Shown piece by piece: positions 1-8,949 of a DNA stretch of 64,000 nucleotides. Source of the DNA: JBGRQA01 sp041725895 (GTDB lineage: Bacteria; Bacteroidota; Bacteroidia; Bacteroidales; Marinifilaceae); contig JBGRQA010000001.1 in assembly GCA_041725895.1 (NCBI GenBank), forward strand, positions 186,001-250,000, given 5' to 3'. Position 1 is the first letter of the stretch, and each line of letters opens with the position of its first letter. Under the pieces are notes generated by a model. The model was not told where the DNA came from. It searched no databases and was given only the letters and a program-made list of their open reading frames with translations. Position numbers and translations under genes: made by a program.

Positions 1-400
1 ACGTTTCAATTTTTAATTTTGCTTTGAGCCATTGGTCGGCAGAGATGTAAGTGACAAAATAGCTCATTTGAGGAGTTGAAGTGGTTTCTTTTCCAACCAA
101 ACCTTTGGGATCTGCTTTAACGTGCTTCCAGTTGTAGTTCTTTGAATTCCATTTTAGGACTTCCTTCCCGGAGGGAGTAATATTTTTGAAATTCAAATAG
201 GAGGTTTGCAACAATTCTTTTGCTCCAAAAGTTTTGGCTTCCACATCTTTTGTGGTATGAAAAGCCGGGTAATGTAAATCAAAACTTCCCGCTTTCAACC
301 AATTTTGAATTGTAATCTCGGTAAGAGATCCCTTATTTGCTGCATAGCCACATATTCCTGAGGTGAGTAACAGGACCAGCAATAGTTTCATTCTTTTCAT
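1..400 (-). CDS. Secreted protein of unknown function, partial (C-terminus beyond the window)
   Basis: An open frame reads leftwards from an ATG at 400 and runs off the window edge, giving 133 codons. It opens with two Lys/Arg residues and a leucine-rich hydrophobic stretch ending near GYAAN, which looks like a signal peptide. The mature part starts TIQNWLKAGSFDLHYPAF, which recalls the NWLxxGPF openings of some secreted Bacteroidota enzymes, but I do not recognise the family and assign no function. The 240 bases upstream hold a small perfect palindrome (ATGGTG-GG-CACCAT, 437-450) but no clear TAnnTTTG promoter. Confidence 0.7.
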   Translation of the reverse strand, partial: MKRMKLLLVLLLTSGICGYAANKGSLTEITIQNWLKAGSFDLHYPAFHTTKDVEAKTFGAKELLQTSYLNFKNITPSGKEVLKWNSKNYNWKHVKADPKGLVGKETTSTPQMSYFVTYISADQWLKAKLKIET

Positions 401-640
401 GCTTGTGTTTTTATGAGTTAGTTAAGTTGGATTATTATGGTGGGCACCATATGTGAATTTGATTCTCAAAAATAATCAAATCATAGTAATTAAAACTCAA
501 TAGTGCTTGTTATCAAACTCAAAAAATCAATTTGCATTGATTGATTTTCTATTACCTGAAGTTGGGTAAAGATAGTATACTTCGAATTTCATGAATCAAG
601 GTAACACAATATCAACTTAAGGTTTGCTTGGTGGGGGAAT

Positions 641-1912
641 TTAAATTTCCTTTTCAAGAATTATTTTTTTTTGAAGGATTTCTCCATTTCGCATAATGGT
701 TAAGAAAACTTTGTTACGGTTTTCATTCTGAAATATTTGCAGTATTTGGTCGAGATCCATTTCGGTCACACTAACTCCACCGATTGCAATCAATTGGTCT
801 CCTTTTAGTATACCAGCTTTTGCTGCAGGAGAGTTTTCATTAACGTAATAGATGTTAAAAACGGGAAGTCCGGGGAATGGCATTTCAAGTTCTATTCCGC
901 TCATATTGTAAGTGAAAGGTTCTTTTAGATTTCGATTGCGGATAAAAGTTACTTTTTTATTGTAGTAGTCCAGGATAACCCGAAATCGACGTAATACCTC
1001 ACCGCCAATGCTTCCGTTTCGATTATCCCGTTTCAGGGTTTCCGAAATGGCTATGGTGTCGGGATAGGCGGTTATAACATCTTGTAAATGATAGGGACCA
1101 ATTTCGAGGCTTTGAATGCGACCAATTTCGCCATAAATGTTACCGTTAAGTCCTTGACCTATAAAGGTTGAAATGGATTGATCAGGGATTGTAATGGATT
1201 GATGTGAGCTTTCGGCTAACCAGAGAGAAAGACTTGAGCCGGTATCGATTAGCAATTTTACAGGGATTCGTTCTCCGGTATGTAGAGTAATAAAGGTGTG
1301 GATAAAAGGTTTCTTACTCGTAATTTCCAATGGAAAGGTTACTGCTCGTCTGCTTTTTTTGTATTTGTAGGTTGTGGGCTGGTGAAAAGTAACCATGTGG
1401 TTGATGTAGTCAATTTCGATGATGAAACGAGAGAAAAGCGAATAACCGATAATTCCGTGAATTTGAGTTCCGGTTTTTTGGGAGAGGCTAAATATGTCTT
1501 CCAGTAGTACATTGATTTCTTCAGAATTATTTCGGATGGAGGCAATGGAAATTTGATTGCCATAGGATTTGATTGCTTTAAGGGAGGGACCTGTGCCCAG
1601 GCCTTGCAGGTAAACCTCATGTGCGTAGTTAATGGTAAAGCTATCCCGTGCAGTCAATTCAGTAATCAGGGTTGTTCCAAGACCTGAATCCATAATGAAA
1701 TGCAGAGTGTTGGAGTTGTTGATTTTTAGAGGAATGATAAGAGCTTTGTTGGCGTATTTAAATTGAATGCGTTGTGATTTTTGTCCGGGGCGTCTGAACT
1801 GGAAAAAATCATCCAGTACTTGCCCCCGAAGAATTGGTGCATTAGCCAGGAATAAGAAGCAGATGATTCCCAATACTTTCAAGAAATGATTCAATCTCCG
1901 CACAACTTCCAT
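641..1912 (-). CDS. Aspartyl protease with C-terminal PDZ domain
   Basis: This 423-residue protein starts with a hydrophobic segment (about residues 10-26) that should export or anchor it. Two retropepsin-like halves follow, each with an active-site motif: DSG at 75-77 in FIMDSGLGTTLI and DTG at 223-225 in LLIDTGSSLSLW. A PDZ domain occupies about 335-415 (GDQLIAIGGVSV). Two motifs in one chain suggest a pepsin-like bilobed enzyme made of retropepsin-type repeats, a common Bacteroidota architecture. The first motif is DSG rather than DTG, which is tolerated in the clan. The substrate is unknown; a periplasmic role is inferred. It is transcribed alone, separated from rlmD by a terminator at 2085-2117. 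Confidence 0.85.
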   Translation of the reverse strand: MEVVRRLNHFLKVLGIICFLFLANAPILRGQVLDDFFQFRRPGQKSQRIQFKYANKALIIPLKINNSNTLHFIMDSGLGTTLITELTARDSFTINYAHEVYLQGLGTGPSLKAIKSYGNQISIASIRNNSEEINVLLEDIFSLSQKTGTQIHGIIGYSLFSRFIIEIDYINHMVTFHQPTTYKYKKSRRAVTFPLEITSKKPFIHTFITLHTGERIPVKLLIDTGSSLSLWLAESSHQSITIPDQSISTFIGQGLNGNIYGEIGRIQSLEIGPYHLQDVITAYPDTIAISETLKRDNRNGSIGGEVLRRFRVILDYYNKKVTFIRNRNLKEPFTYNMSGIELEMPFPGLPVFNIYYVNENSPAAKAGILKGDQLIAIGGVSVTEMDLDQILQIFQNENRNKVFLTIMRNGEILQKKIILEKEI

Positions 1913-2084
1913 CTTTTGGTGTTTTTCGTATTTGATTATAATTTAAGTAATTATCAGGTAATAGTCAACAATCGTTGTGCCACGAATAAAAAGGCACTAA
2001 TAGAGAGGGAGGTGTTGTCTTGTATGAGGAGGAATGTAAGAGGGAATGGGATTTTTCTTCTTCGCAATGGAACAATTGTATACA

Positions 2085-2117
2085 AAAAAGACCAGAACCT
2101 AAAGTTCTGGTCTTTTT
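2085..2117 (-). terminator. Rho-independent terminator of rlmD
   Basis: A 14-bp perfect stem (AAAAAGACCAGAAC / GTTCTGGTCTTTTT) with a short loop ends 17 bases beyond the rlmD stop codon. The A-rich and T-rich flanks let it work in both directions, but only rlmD points at it. Confidence 0.85.
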
Positions 2118-2133
2118 GATAGAGTCTTATTAT

Positions 2134-3543
2134 TTATCTTTTTTCCAGCAGTACAATATTCTCCACATGATGAGTGTGAGGGAACATATCAACAGCTTGA
2201 ACTTTGGTAACCTTGTAGGCATGGTCCATCATGTTCAGATCACGGGCCTGGGTTGCAGAATTACAGCTAACGTATACAATTCGCTGAGGAGCTGCATACA
2301 GAAGGGTTTCCACAACGTCTGCGTGCATACCTGCTCTTGGTGGATCCACGATAATTGTATCGGGCTGTCCGTGTTCTTCAATAAAACTGCGATTCAAAAC
2401 ATCCTTCATGTCACCGGCAAAGAATTTGGTATTGGTGATGTTGTTGATCTCAGAATTTACCTTGGCATCTTCGATTGCTTCGGGAACGTATTCAATACCA
2501 ATGACTTTTTTAGCCTGCTTGGCAACAAAGTTGGCAATGGTACCGGTTCCGGTATACAAGTCATATACGATCTCGTCTCCTTTTAATTGAGCAAATTCAC
2601 GTGTTGCCTTGTACAATTCGTAAGCCTGTTCCGAATTGGTCTGGTAGAATGATTTAGGACCGATTTTGAATTTTAATCCCTCCATCTCCTCATAGATATG
2701 ATCCCGACCTTTAAAGGTGATAATGTCTTGATCACCAATGGTGTCGTTGGCTTTTTCGTTGATCACATACATCAAGGATGTAATATTGGGGAATTGCTCC
2801 GAAAGATGATTCAACAAAGCCTCACGCTTTTCAACATTTTCATGATAGAAGGAAACAATGACCATAATTTCACCGGTAGAAGAGGTGCGAATGATGAGGG
2901 TACGCAGAAAACCTTCCTGGTTTCGAATGTCAAAGAAACTTAAATCGTTTTTCAGTGCATATTCTTTTATGCAATCACGAATGCCGTTGGATGGTTCTGC
3001 TTGTAGGTGACATTTGTTAATATCTACAACCTTATCGAATAATCTGGGAACATGAAAACCTAGGGCAGGTGTTCGGACTACGTCCTTGTCCTCTGCAATC
3101 TCCTCATAAGTAAGGTATCGTTTGTTGGAAAACGTGAATTCCAATTTATTGCGATAAAAAGTAGTTTCGGCTGAAGGAAGAATAGGATTTACTTCAGGAA
3201 GTTCCACTTTCCCAATTCGTTCCAGATTATCCACTACTTCCTGTTGCTTAAATTTAAGCTGTTCTTCGTAGGGGAGGTTTTGCCATTTACAGCCTCCGCA
3301 AATCCCAAAGTGCTCGCAAAATGCTTCGGTTTTAAGAGGTGAGTGTTTGTGGTAACGCACCACATAACCTTCCATGTAGCTTTTTCGCTTCTTGTTTACC
3401 TGTACATCTACAACATCGCCGGGGATAACATTGGTAACAAACAGTACTTTATCCTCTATTTTAGCGATGGCTTTGCCTTCCGCGGCCAACTTTACAATTT
3501 CAACGTTTTCCAGTAATGGCTTTCTGTTTCTTCTTCTTCCCAC
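2134..3543 (-). CDS. rlmD: 23S rRNA (uracil-1939-C5)-methyltransferase, RlmD/RumA family
   Basis: The protein (469 residues) has an N-terminal TRAM domain (about 10-65). An iron-sulfur cluster set follows, with C76, C82 and C85 in CEHFGICGGCKW plus a fourth Cys in DINKCHLQ. The C-terminal SAM-dependent methyltransferase domain carries YDLYTGTGTIA, DPPRAG at about 400 and the nucleophile Cys at about 427 in YVSCNSATQARD. The family makes 5-methyluridine in 23S rRNA; Bacteroidota members may also act on tRNA (RumA/TrmA group), so the exact target base is inferred. A minus-strand -7 element TATCTTTG lies at 3570-3577, about 27 bases upstream of the start. Confidence 0.93.
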   Translation of the reverse strand: MGRRRNRKPLLENVEIVKLAAEGKAIAKIEDKVLFVTNVIPGDVVDVQVNKKRKSYMEGYVVRYHKHSPLKTEAFCEHFGICGGCKWQNLPYEEQLKFKQQEVVDNLERIGKVELPEVNPILPSAETTFYRNKLEFTFSNKRYLTYEEIAEDKDVVRTPALGFHVPRLFDKVVDINKCHLQAEPSNGIRDCIKEYALKNDLSFFDIRNQEGFLRTLIIRTSSTGEIMVIVSFYHENVEKREALLNHLSEQFPNITSLMYVINEKANDTIGDQDIITFKGRDHIYEEMEGLKFKIGPKSFYQTNSEQAYELYKATREFAQLKGDEIVYDLYTGTGTIANFVAKQAKKVIGIEYVPEAIEDAKVNSEINNITNTKFFAGDMKDVLNRSFIEEHGQPDTIIVDPPRAGMHADVVETLLYAAPQRIVYVSCNSATQARDLNMMDHAYKVTKVQAVDMFPHTHHVENIVLLEKR

Positions 3544-3806
3544 AACTATTCGGTATTAAATTTAGCCCACAAAGATAGAAAAATTGGTTGTAGGTCCTTC
3601 TTAAAATTGTGTTTTAGCGTTGATTTTGGCAAGAGAATGAGGAGAGTAAGCTATGAATGATAGATATTTTACCAATAAACGACCCGTTTGAATCCTTTTA
3701 TTCCAATTCAACCTCTCTCTGTAATGTTTTTAATTCCGTGGGGTAGGATCTTTTCTTCTTTACGAGTAGTACTTGAAGAGGTTGCGTGTTGCGGTTTCCC
3801 GCCAAA

Positions 3807-3841
3807 TTGCTCTTTTCACTCATTAACTTTCATTATCTTTG
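3807..3841 (+). promoter_or_regulatory. Bacteroidota-type promoter of the first ABC-F gene
   Basis: TTGC at 3807-3810 and TATCTTTG at 3834-3841, 23 bases apart, match the -33/-7 pattern. Transcription would begin near 3849, after the first possible upstream start (3786) and before the ATG at 3873, so it fixes the start codon. Confidence 0.6.
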
Positions 3842-3872
3842 TGCTCTTAATGGAAAATTTATTTCTGAATAC

Positions 3873-5810
3873 ATGATTTCGATTAATCAGCTAACTGTAG
3901 AATTTGGGGGCTTTACCCTATTCAAAGATGTAACTTTTATTGTGAATTCTCGCGACCGGATTGGTTTGGTGGGAAAGAACGGTGCCGGTAAATCAACCTT
4001 GTTGAAAATATTTGCCGGATTACAGGGGGCCACCAAAGGAACCATAAGTGTTCACCAGGAGGTAAAAGTGGGGTATTTGCCTCAGCAGATGAACCACGAA
4101 GATGGGAAGACGGTGATGGAAGAAACCCTATTGGCTTTTGATGAGGTTCGGAATTTGGAAAAGGAAATTGCAAAAATTAATGCAGAAATTTCGGAGCGAA
4201 CCGATTACGAGTCGGAAGGTTACATGAAGCTGATCAATCGATTGACGGAGAAAACCGATCGTTTTCATATGATGGGTGGGGAAAATGTTGAGGCAGAGGC
4301 TGAGCGGACTCTAATGGGCTTAGGTTTTGTACGGAATGATTTTACCCGAAAAACGGAGGAGTTCAGTGGTGGATGGCGTATGCGTATTGAGTTGGCAAAG
4401 ATTCTTTTGCGGAGACCAGATGTATTCCTGTTGGATGAGCCTACCAATCACCTGGATATTGAGTCTATTCAATGGTTGGAAGATTTTTTAAAGGTGTATT
4501 CCGGTGCTGTTGTATTGGTATCTCACGACCGTGCTTTCCTGAATAATATTACCAATCGAACTGTTGAAATTTCGGTAGGAAAGATATACGATTATAAGGT
4601 TCCCTATTCACAATATGTAGAGTTGCATGCTGAAAGACGTGAGCAGCAGATGAAGGCCTATATTAACCAGCAAAAGCAGATAAAAGATACAGAAGATTTT
4701 ATTGAGCGATTCCGTTACAAGGCAACCAAATCGGTCCAGGTACAATCGAGAATCAAGCAATTGGAGAAGCTGGATCGTATTGAGGTGGATGAGGAGGATA
4801 TGTCTCGTCTTAATCTTAAGTTTCCACCTGCGCCTCGATCAGGAGATCTGGTAGTGGAGGCAAAAGAATTGAGTAAAGCTTATGGCGATCATCTTGTGTT
4901 GAGTGATTTGGAGTTTGTGATTGAGAGAGGAGAGAAGCTTGCTTTTGTTGGGAAAAACGGTGAAGGAAAATCCACTCTTGTAAAAGTTTTGATGGGTGAA
5001 TTGGATCATTCCGGAATCTGTAAAATTGGGCACAATGTAAAGGTGGGCTATTTTGCACAAAATCAGGCACAACTTCTGAATGAAAACAAAACTGTTTTTG
5101 AAACCATTGATGATGTTGCCGTAGGTGAAATCCGTACCAAAATTCGAGATATTCTGGGTGCATTTATGTTCAGTGGCGAGGAGATTGATAAAAAGGTAAA
5201 GGTACTTTCCGGAGGAGAAAGATCTCGTCTGGCTATGATTCGTTTGCTGTTGGAACCGGTCAACTTGTTGGTGCTTGATGAGCCCACGAACCACTTGGAT
5301 ATGCGTTCCAAAGATGTACTGAAGGAAGCTTTGGCCAAGTTCGAAGGGACTGTTATTGTTGTGTCTCACGATCGTGAATTTTTGAACGGGTTGGTAGATA
5401 AAGTTTATGAGTTTGGCAATAAAAAGATCAAGGAACATTTAGGTGGTATCTATGCATTTCTCGAAAAGAAGAGAATGGATACCTTGCAGGAACTGGAGCG
5501 GAATAAGGCTCAGGTTAAGGTGAAAACCGAAGAGGCTCCTTCTGATAGTAAATTAAGCTATTTGGAGCGAAAGGAGATGAGTCGCCAGATTAAAAAGGTG
5601 GAGAATAAGGTAAAAGCCAGTGAGGAAAAAATTGCACAATTGGAGGAGATGATTGTGGACATGGAGGAGCAATTGGCGAATCCTGAAAAAATGCAGGATA
5701 ATTCCTTGTTTACCAATTACGAAAAAGCAAAACAGGACTTGGAAAACGAAATGTTTGCCTGGGAAGAGCACAATGAGGAATTGGAAACCCTGGTACAGCA
5801 GAGAGGATAA
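3873..5810 (+). CDS. ABC-F family ATPase with C-terminal coiled coil (Uup-like)
   Basis: This soluble protein has two fused ATPase domains and no membrane segments, as in the ABC-F translation factors that act on stalled or idle ribosomes. It shows Walker A motifs GKNGAGKST and GKNGEGKST, signatures FSGGWRMRIELAKI and LSGGERSRLAMI, and Walker B LLDEPTNHLD and LVLDEPTNHLD. A charged helical C-terminal extension (about 545-645) resembles the DNA-binding coiled coil of Uup. The ATG at 3873 gives 645 residues and the start MISINQLTVEFGG. The frame is open upstream to 3786, but the promoter lies inside that extension. A paralogue without the extension lies at 10714-12354. Confidence 0.9.
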   Translation: MISINQLTVEFGGFTLFKDVTFIVNSRDRIGLVGKNGAGKSTLLKIFAGLQGATKGTISVHQEVKVGYLPQQMNHEDGKTVMEETLLAFDEVRNLEKEIAKINAEISERTDYESEGYMKLINRLTEKTDRFHMMGGENVEAEAERTLMGLGFVRNDFTRKTEEFSGGWRMRIELAKILLRRPDVFLLDEPTNHLDIESIQWLEDFLKVYSGAVVLVSHDRAFLNNITNRTVEISVGKIYDYKVPYSQYVELHAERREQQMKAYINQQKQIKDTEDFIERFRYKATKSVQVQSRIKQLEKLDRIEVDEEDMSRLNLKFPPAPRSGDLVVEAKELSKAYGDHLVLSDLEFVIERGEKLAFVGKNGEGKSTLVKVLMGELDHSGICKIGHNVKVGYFAQNQAQLLNENKTVFETIDDVAVGEIRTKIRDILGAFMFSGEEIDKKVKVLSGGERSRLAMIRLLLEPVNLLVLDEPTNHLDMRSKDVLKEALAKFEGTVIVVSHDREFLNGLVDKVYEFGNKKIKEHLGGIYAFLEKKRMDTLQELERNKAQVKVKTEEAPSDSKLSYLERKEMSRQIKKVENKVKASEEKIAQLEEMIVDMEEQLANPEKMQDNSLFTNYEKAKQDLENEMFAWEEHNEELETLVQQRG

Positions 5811-5834
5811 TTAGAATAAAAATAAGATAATAGA

Positions 5835-5872
5835 AAAGGGTCACAATCGGAAGTTGTGGCCCTTTGTGTTTT
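5835..5872 (+). terminator. Rho-independent terminator after the ABC-F gene
   Basis: The stem AAAGGGTCACAA / TTGTGGCCCTTT (one G-T pair) is followed by a T-rich run ending in TTTATTTTTTT. It starts 24 bases after the stop codon. Confidence 0.85.
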
Positions 5873-6005
5873 GTTTATTTTTTTAACGAAATTGTAATTT
5901 TTTATAAATTGTTTCTACTTATAGGATAAATGTTTTTGTTAAATTATAAAACAGTAAGTCTGTTCTATTGTCCAATAATTTTTCTTCGAACTCAAATATT
6001 ATCTT

Positions 6006-7253
6006 ATGGAAAAGTCCTACTCTCAGCCCCTCAGGTTGAATGAAAGAATTGAAGTACTTGATGTATTGCGTGGATTTGCCCTTTTGGGAATTCTGATACT
6101 AAATATTCTCTTTTTCGCTTTGCCTTTTTCTTCTTTTTCTAATCCTACTGTTTTTGGGGATTTGACGGGATTGAATTTAAGGGTTTTTCAGTTTACCCAT
6201 ATTTTTGGAGAAATGAAGTTCATGAGTCTCTTTTCCATTTTGTTTGGAGCAGGTGTTTTACTTTTTATTCATCGTTTGGATGGCAAAGGTTTGACGGGGA
6301 CTCAATTTCATGTTCGAAGAATGTGGTGGTTACTGTTGTTTGGATTGATTCATGCCTACTTACTGTGGTTTGGAGATATTCTTGTGGCTTATTCTATTGT
6401 TGGGTTTTTAGTCTATATGCTTCGAAATTCTTCGAATAGGCTTTTGATCTGGCTATTCTGTTTGTTTTTCTTTATTCCGGTAATTATCTTCTATCTGTTG
6501 GGCACAGCGATGAATTATGCCCCTGATTCCGTTTACCAGGAGGCATTGAAAGAATGGCGTCCCTCTTTTGAAGTTTTGAGTCGGGAGGTTGATATTTATC
6601 AGAATGGTAGCTGGTGGGATATTTTTATGAAGCGAATTCCATTGACTATTCAGTTGCAGGTGGTGGGATTCATGCTGATGTCTTTTTGGCGAATTGTTTC
6701 TATGATGATTTTGGGGATGCTGCTGTTTCGAAACGGGATCCTTACCGGGCAAAAATCAAAACAGTTTTACCTGGTTTTGGCTATTGCCGGAATTAGTATA
6801 GGAACTTTGATTTCAGGGTATGGTTTACATCTTGATTTTGAAAAGAACTGGGATTTGGCTCATTTCTACAGAATTGGGACTACGATTAATTACATGGCCA
6901 GTTTGCCCATGGCTTTGGGATACCTGGGACTTGTTTTGTGGGTTTATCAAATGAAAATCGCTGATTTTTTGATGAAAGGGCTTGCTGCAGTTGGTCGTAT
7001 GGCTTTTACCAATTACCTTTGCCAAACCGTAATCTGCTCCCTACTATTCTATTCCTATGGTTTTGGTTTGTTTGGTAAGTTGCAGCGTGTGGAACTATTG
7101 GGAATTGTATTGATTATTTGGATGTTCCAAATTGGATTTTCTTGGTTCTGGTTACGGGAATATAATATGGGGCCCCTTGAATGGTTGTGGCGGTGGTTAA
7201 CCTACCGTGAGAAGCCTCGTTTTAGAAGTAAGAAAAAAGTTAAATTAGCATAG
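6006..7253 (+). CDS. DUF418 family multi-spanning membrane protein (YeiB-like)
   Basis: The 415-residue product has roughly eight to ten hydrophobic segments. Its N-terminus reads ERIEVLDVLRGFALLGIL, the hallmark opening of the DUF418/YeiB family, and the C-terminal third holds the DUF418 domain proper (GRMAFTNYLCQT and the closing WLREYNMGPLEWLWR). The family is proposed to be an inner-membrane transporter or acyltransferase-like protein; no substrate is known. It ends six bases before rlmB, so the two are probably co-transcribed. Confidence 0.87.
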   Translation: MEKSYSQPLRLNERIEVLDVLRGFALLGILILNILFFALPFSSFSNPTVFGDLTGLNLRVFQFTHIFGEMKFMSLFSILFGAGVLLFIHRLDGKGLTGTQFHVRRMWWLLLFGLIHAYLLWFGDILVAYSIVGFLVYMLRNSSNRLLIWLFCLFFFIPVIIFYLLGTAMNYAPDSVYQEALKEWRPSFEVLSREVDIYQNGSWWDIFMKRIPLTIQLQVVGFMLMSFWRIVSMMILGMLLFRNGILTGQKSKQFYLVLAIAGISIGTLISGYGLHLDFEKNWDLAHFYRIGTTINYMASLPMALGYLGLVLWVYQMKIADFLMKGLAAVGRMAFTNYLCQTVICSLLFYSYGFGLFGKLQRVELLGIVLIIWMFQIGFSWFWLREYNMGPLEWLWRWLTYREKPRFRSKKKVKLA

Positions 7254-7259
7254 AAGAGA

Positions 7260-8000
7260 ATGGCAAAACAAAAACAGGAAATGGTGTTCGGAATCCGGGC
7301 TACCATGGAGGCTATCAATAGTGGGAAAGAAGTTGAAAAAGTATTGTTCCGTAATGGTTTGACTGGTCGTTTGTACAATGATCTTTTTGATTTGGTGAGA
7401 GAGAAAAATGTTCAATACCAGTTTGTTCCTGTGGAAAAACTGAATGCTCTGAACCAAAAGAATAATCAGGGGGTAATTGCATTGATCGCACCTGTTGCCT
7501 ATCAGGAAATTGAGGAGGTTTTGCCAGCTGTTCTAGCGGAAGGAAAAACACCCCTTCTATTGGTTTTGGATCACTTGACCGATGTTCGTAATTTTGGTGC
7601 TATTGCACGTTCTGCTGAATGTGCAGGGGTGAATGCTATTATTATTCCTTTTAAGAATTCGGCCAAAGTTACTCCTGATGCGATAAAGACTTCGGCGGGT
7701 GCTTTGCACAATATCCCGGTGTGTCGGGTTCAAAATCTGAAAACTCTTGTGCGTAGTCTGAAGCGGGAGGGAATCCGGATTGTTGCTGCCACAGAAAAGG
7801 CCGAATCAAATTATACGGAAACGGATTTTACTTTGCCAACAGCCATTATTATGGGGGCCGAGGACAAAGGAATTGAGGAAGCTTTGCTTCGCCTTGCTGA
7901 TAACCAGGTGAAGATTCCTATTTTGGGGGCTATCGAATCATTGAATGTTTCGGTTGCAGCATCTTTATTGGTGTACGAAGCTGTTCGACAGAGAGGTTAA
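7260..8000 (+). CDS. rlmB: 23S rRNA (guanosine-2251-2'-O)-methyltransferase RlmB (SpoU/TrmH family)
   Basis: The protein (246 residues) has an N-terminal substrate-binding domain (VFGIRATMEAINSGKEVEKV) and a SPOUT-fold knotted methyltransferase domain. The three SpoU motifs are LDHLTDVRNFGAIARSAEC, IIMGAEDKGI and IPILGAIESLNVSVAASLL. Length and N-terminus match RlmB better than TrmH or TrmL. It follows the DUF418 gene closely and ends at a strong terminator (8025-8057). Confidence 0.9.
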   Translation: MAKQKQEMVFGIRATMEAINSGKEVEKVLFRNGLTGRLYNDLFDLVREKNVQYQFVPVEKLNALNQKNNQGVIALIAPVAYQEIEEVLPAVLAEGKTPLLLVLDHLTDVRNFGAIARSAECAGVNAIIIPFKNSAKVTPDAIKTSAGALHNIPVCRVQNLKTLVRSLKREGIRIVAATEKAESNYTETDFTLPTAIIMGAEDKGIEEALLRLADNQVKIPILGAIESLNVSVAASLLVYEAVRQRG

Positions 8001-8024
8001 CTGATTTTTTAAAAAGTGATATAG

Positions 8025-8057
8025 GCCGCAGATTCCTTGGAGTTTGCGGCTTTTTTT
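8025..8057 (+). terminator. Rho-independent terminator after rlmB
   Basis: The stem GCCGCA (8025-8030) / TGCGGC (8045-8050) is followed by seven T residues. Confidence 0.85.
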
Positions 8058-8060
8058 GTA

Positions 8061-8090
8061 ACCTTCCAGAGTGCTTGCACCTGGAAGAGT
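8061..8090 (+). repeat. REP-like palindrome, copy A
   Basis: The sequence carries CTTCCAG at 8064-8070 and CTGGAAG at 8081-8087, flanked by ACC and AGT. Its arm order matches copy C (8871-8900). It lies between the rlmB terminator and the RAYT gene and forms an inverted pair with copy B. Confidence 0.8.
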
Positions 8091-8161
8091 TGGTTTTATG
8101 ATTTAGTTTTGAGTATGAATACTGGATTTGGTAACTTGATAGTTATAAAACTCCAAATCCT

Positions 8162-8824
8162 ATGTCAATTACTCAACATTTAGTTTACGGTCAGTATTAT
8201 CATATTTACAATAAGGGGAATAATGACGAAATAATTTTTCGAAACCATTGTGATTTTAAGCAATTTCTTCGTTTGTATGGGAAGTATATTGAGTTGGTCG
8301 CTGATACTTTTGCCTGGTGTTTGTTAGGAGATTCTTTTCATTTTCTGATTCGGGTAAAAGAGGAAAGGGAGATTGGTTGTTTGTTTCCAATGGAGCATAA
8401 CTCTTCCAGGTCCTCCGAACGCTGGAAGGTTATTCCCTTGTCGGAAATATCCCAATTAAATGTTTATCCCTCCAGCTTGGTAAGGCCTGTGCCATATCGT
8501 CAATTTTCCCATCTATTCAATAGCTATACCAAATATTTCAATCGGAAATATAATCGAAAAGGATCTCTTTTTGAAAAGAATTTCAAGAGAATACGAGTTG
8601 AAACGGAGGAGGATTTAAAAGAGTTGGTTTGTTGTATCCATTGTAAACCAGTTCTAAATGGAAATGTTGATTGTGCATCTGATTATTTATGGTCATCTTA
8701 TCAAACCGTAATTAGTTCCAAATCAACAAAACTGAAACGGTGTAAGGTAATTAATTGGTTTGAATCTGTTGATAGTTTTGAGTCTTTTCATTTGATGAAA
8801 CAGAAGAGCTTAAAGATTGAGTAG
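8162..8824 (+). CDS. REP-associated tyrosine transposase (RAYT, Y1/HUH family), probably catalytically impaired
   Basis: The 220 residues follow the IS200/IS605-like Y1 transposase pattern of RAYTs: YYHIYNKGNN at the N-terminus, a strand with the HUH position at about 61-64, the catalytic-tyrosine helix FSHLFNSYTKYFNRKYNR, GSLFEKNFKRI, and the WSSYQT and PTKLKR-like C-terminal blocks. RAYTs mobilise REP hairpins. The HUH site reads GDSFHFLI where active relatives have NHxH, so the first metal-binding histidine is a serine. The variable loop after the HUH strand (about 79-90) is encoded by a REP copy (8400-8430). The frame is intact. It may be inactive or domesticated. REP copies A and C flank it. 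Confidence 0.85.
   Translation: MSITQHLVYGQYYHIYNKGNNDEIIFRNHCDFKQFLRLYGKYIELVADTFAWCLLGDSFHFLIRVKEEREIGCLFPMEHNSSRSSERWKVIPLSEISQLNVYPSSLVRPVPYRQFSHLFNSYTKYFNRKYNRKGSLFEKNFKRIRVETEEDLKELVCCIHCKPVLNGNVDCASDYLWSSYQTVISSKSTKLKRCKVINWFESVDSFESFHLMKQKSLKIE
8400..8430 (+). repeat. REP-like palindrome, copy B, inside the RAYT coding sequence
   Basis: CTTCCAG (8402-8408) and CTGGAAG (8421-8427) enclose GTCCTCCGAACG. The orientation is opposite to copy A. It encodes about residues 79-90 of the RAYT in frame. Confidence 0.8.
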
Positions 8825-8870
8825 TTGCTTCTGGAATAATTGAATTCTTTAAGTGATAGAAATTGGTTTG

Positions 8871-8900
8871 ACCTTCCAGAGTGTTTGCACCTGGAAGAGT
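8871..8900 (+). repeat. REP-like palindrome, copy C
   Basis: This is a near-identical match to copy A (the 30 bases differ at one position), located 46 bases after the RAYT stop codon. It pairs in inverted orientation with copy D 50 bases further on, in the manner of a BIME. Confidence 0.85.
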
Positions 8901-8949
8901 CGGAGACAGCAATATTGAATCCAATGGCAAAATACATCATTGATCGCAT

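Noticed and set aside
3786..3872. N-terminal extension of the first ABC-F protein
   Set aside because: The promoter elements lie inside it, and the family starts at MISINQLTVEFGG.
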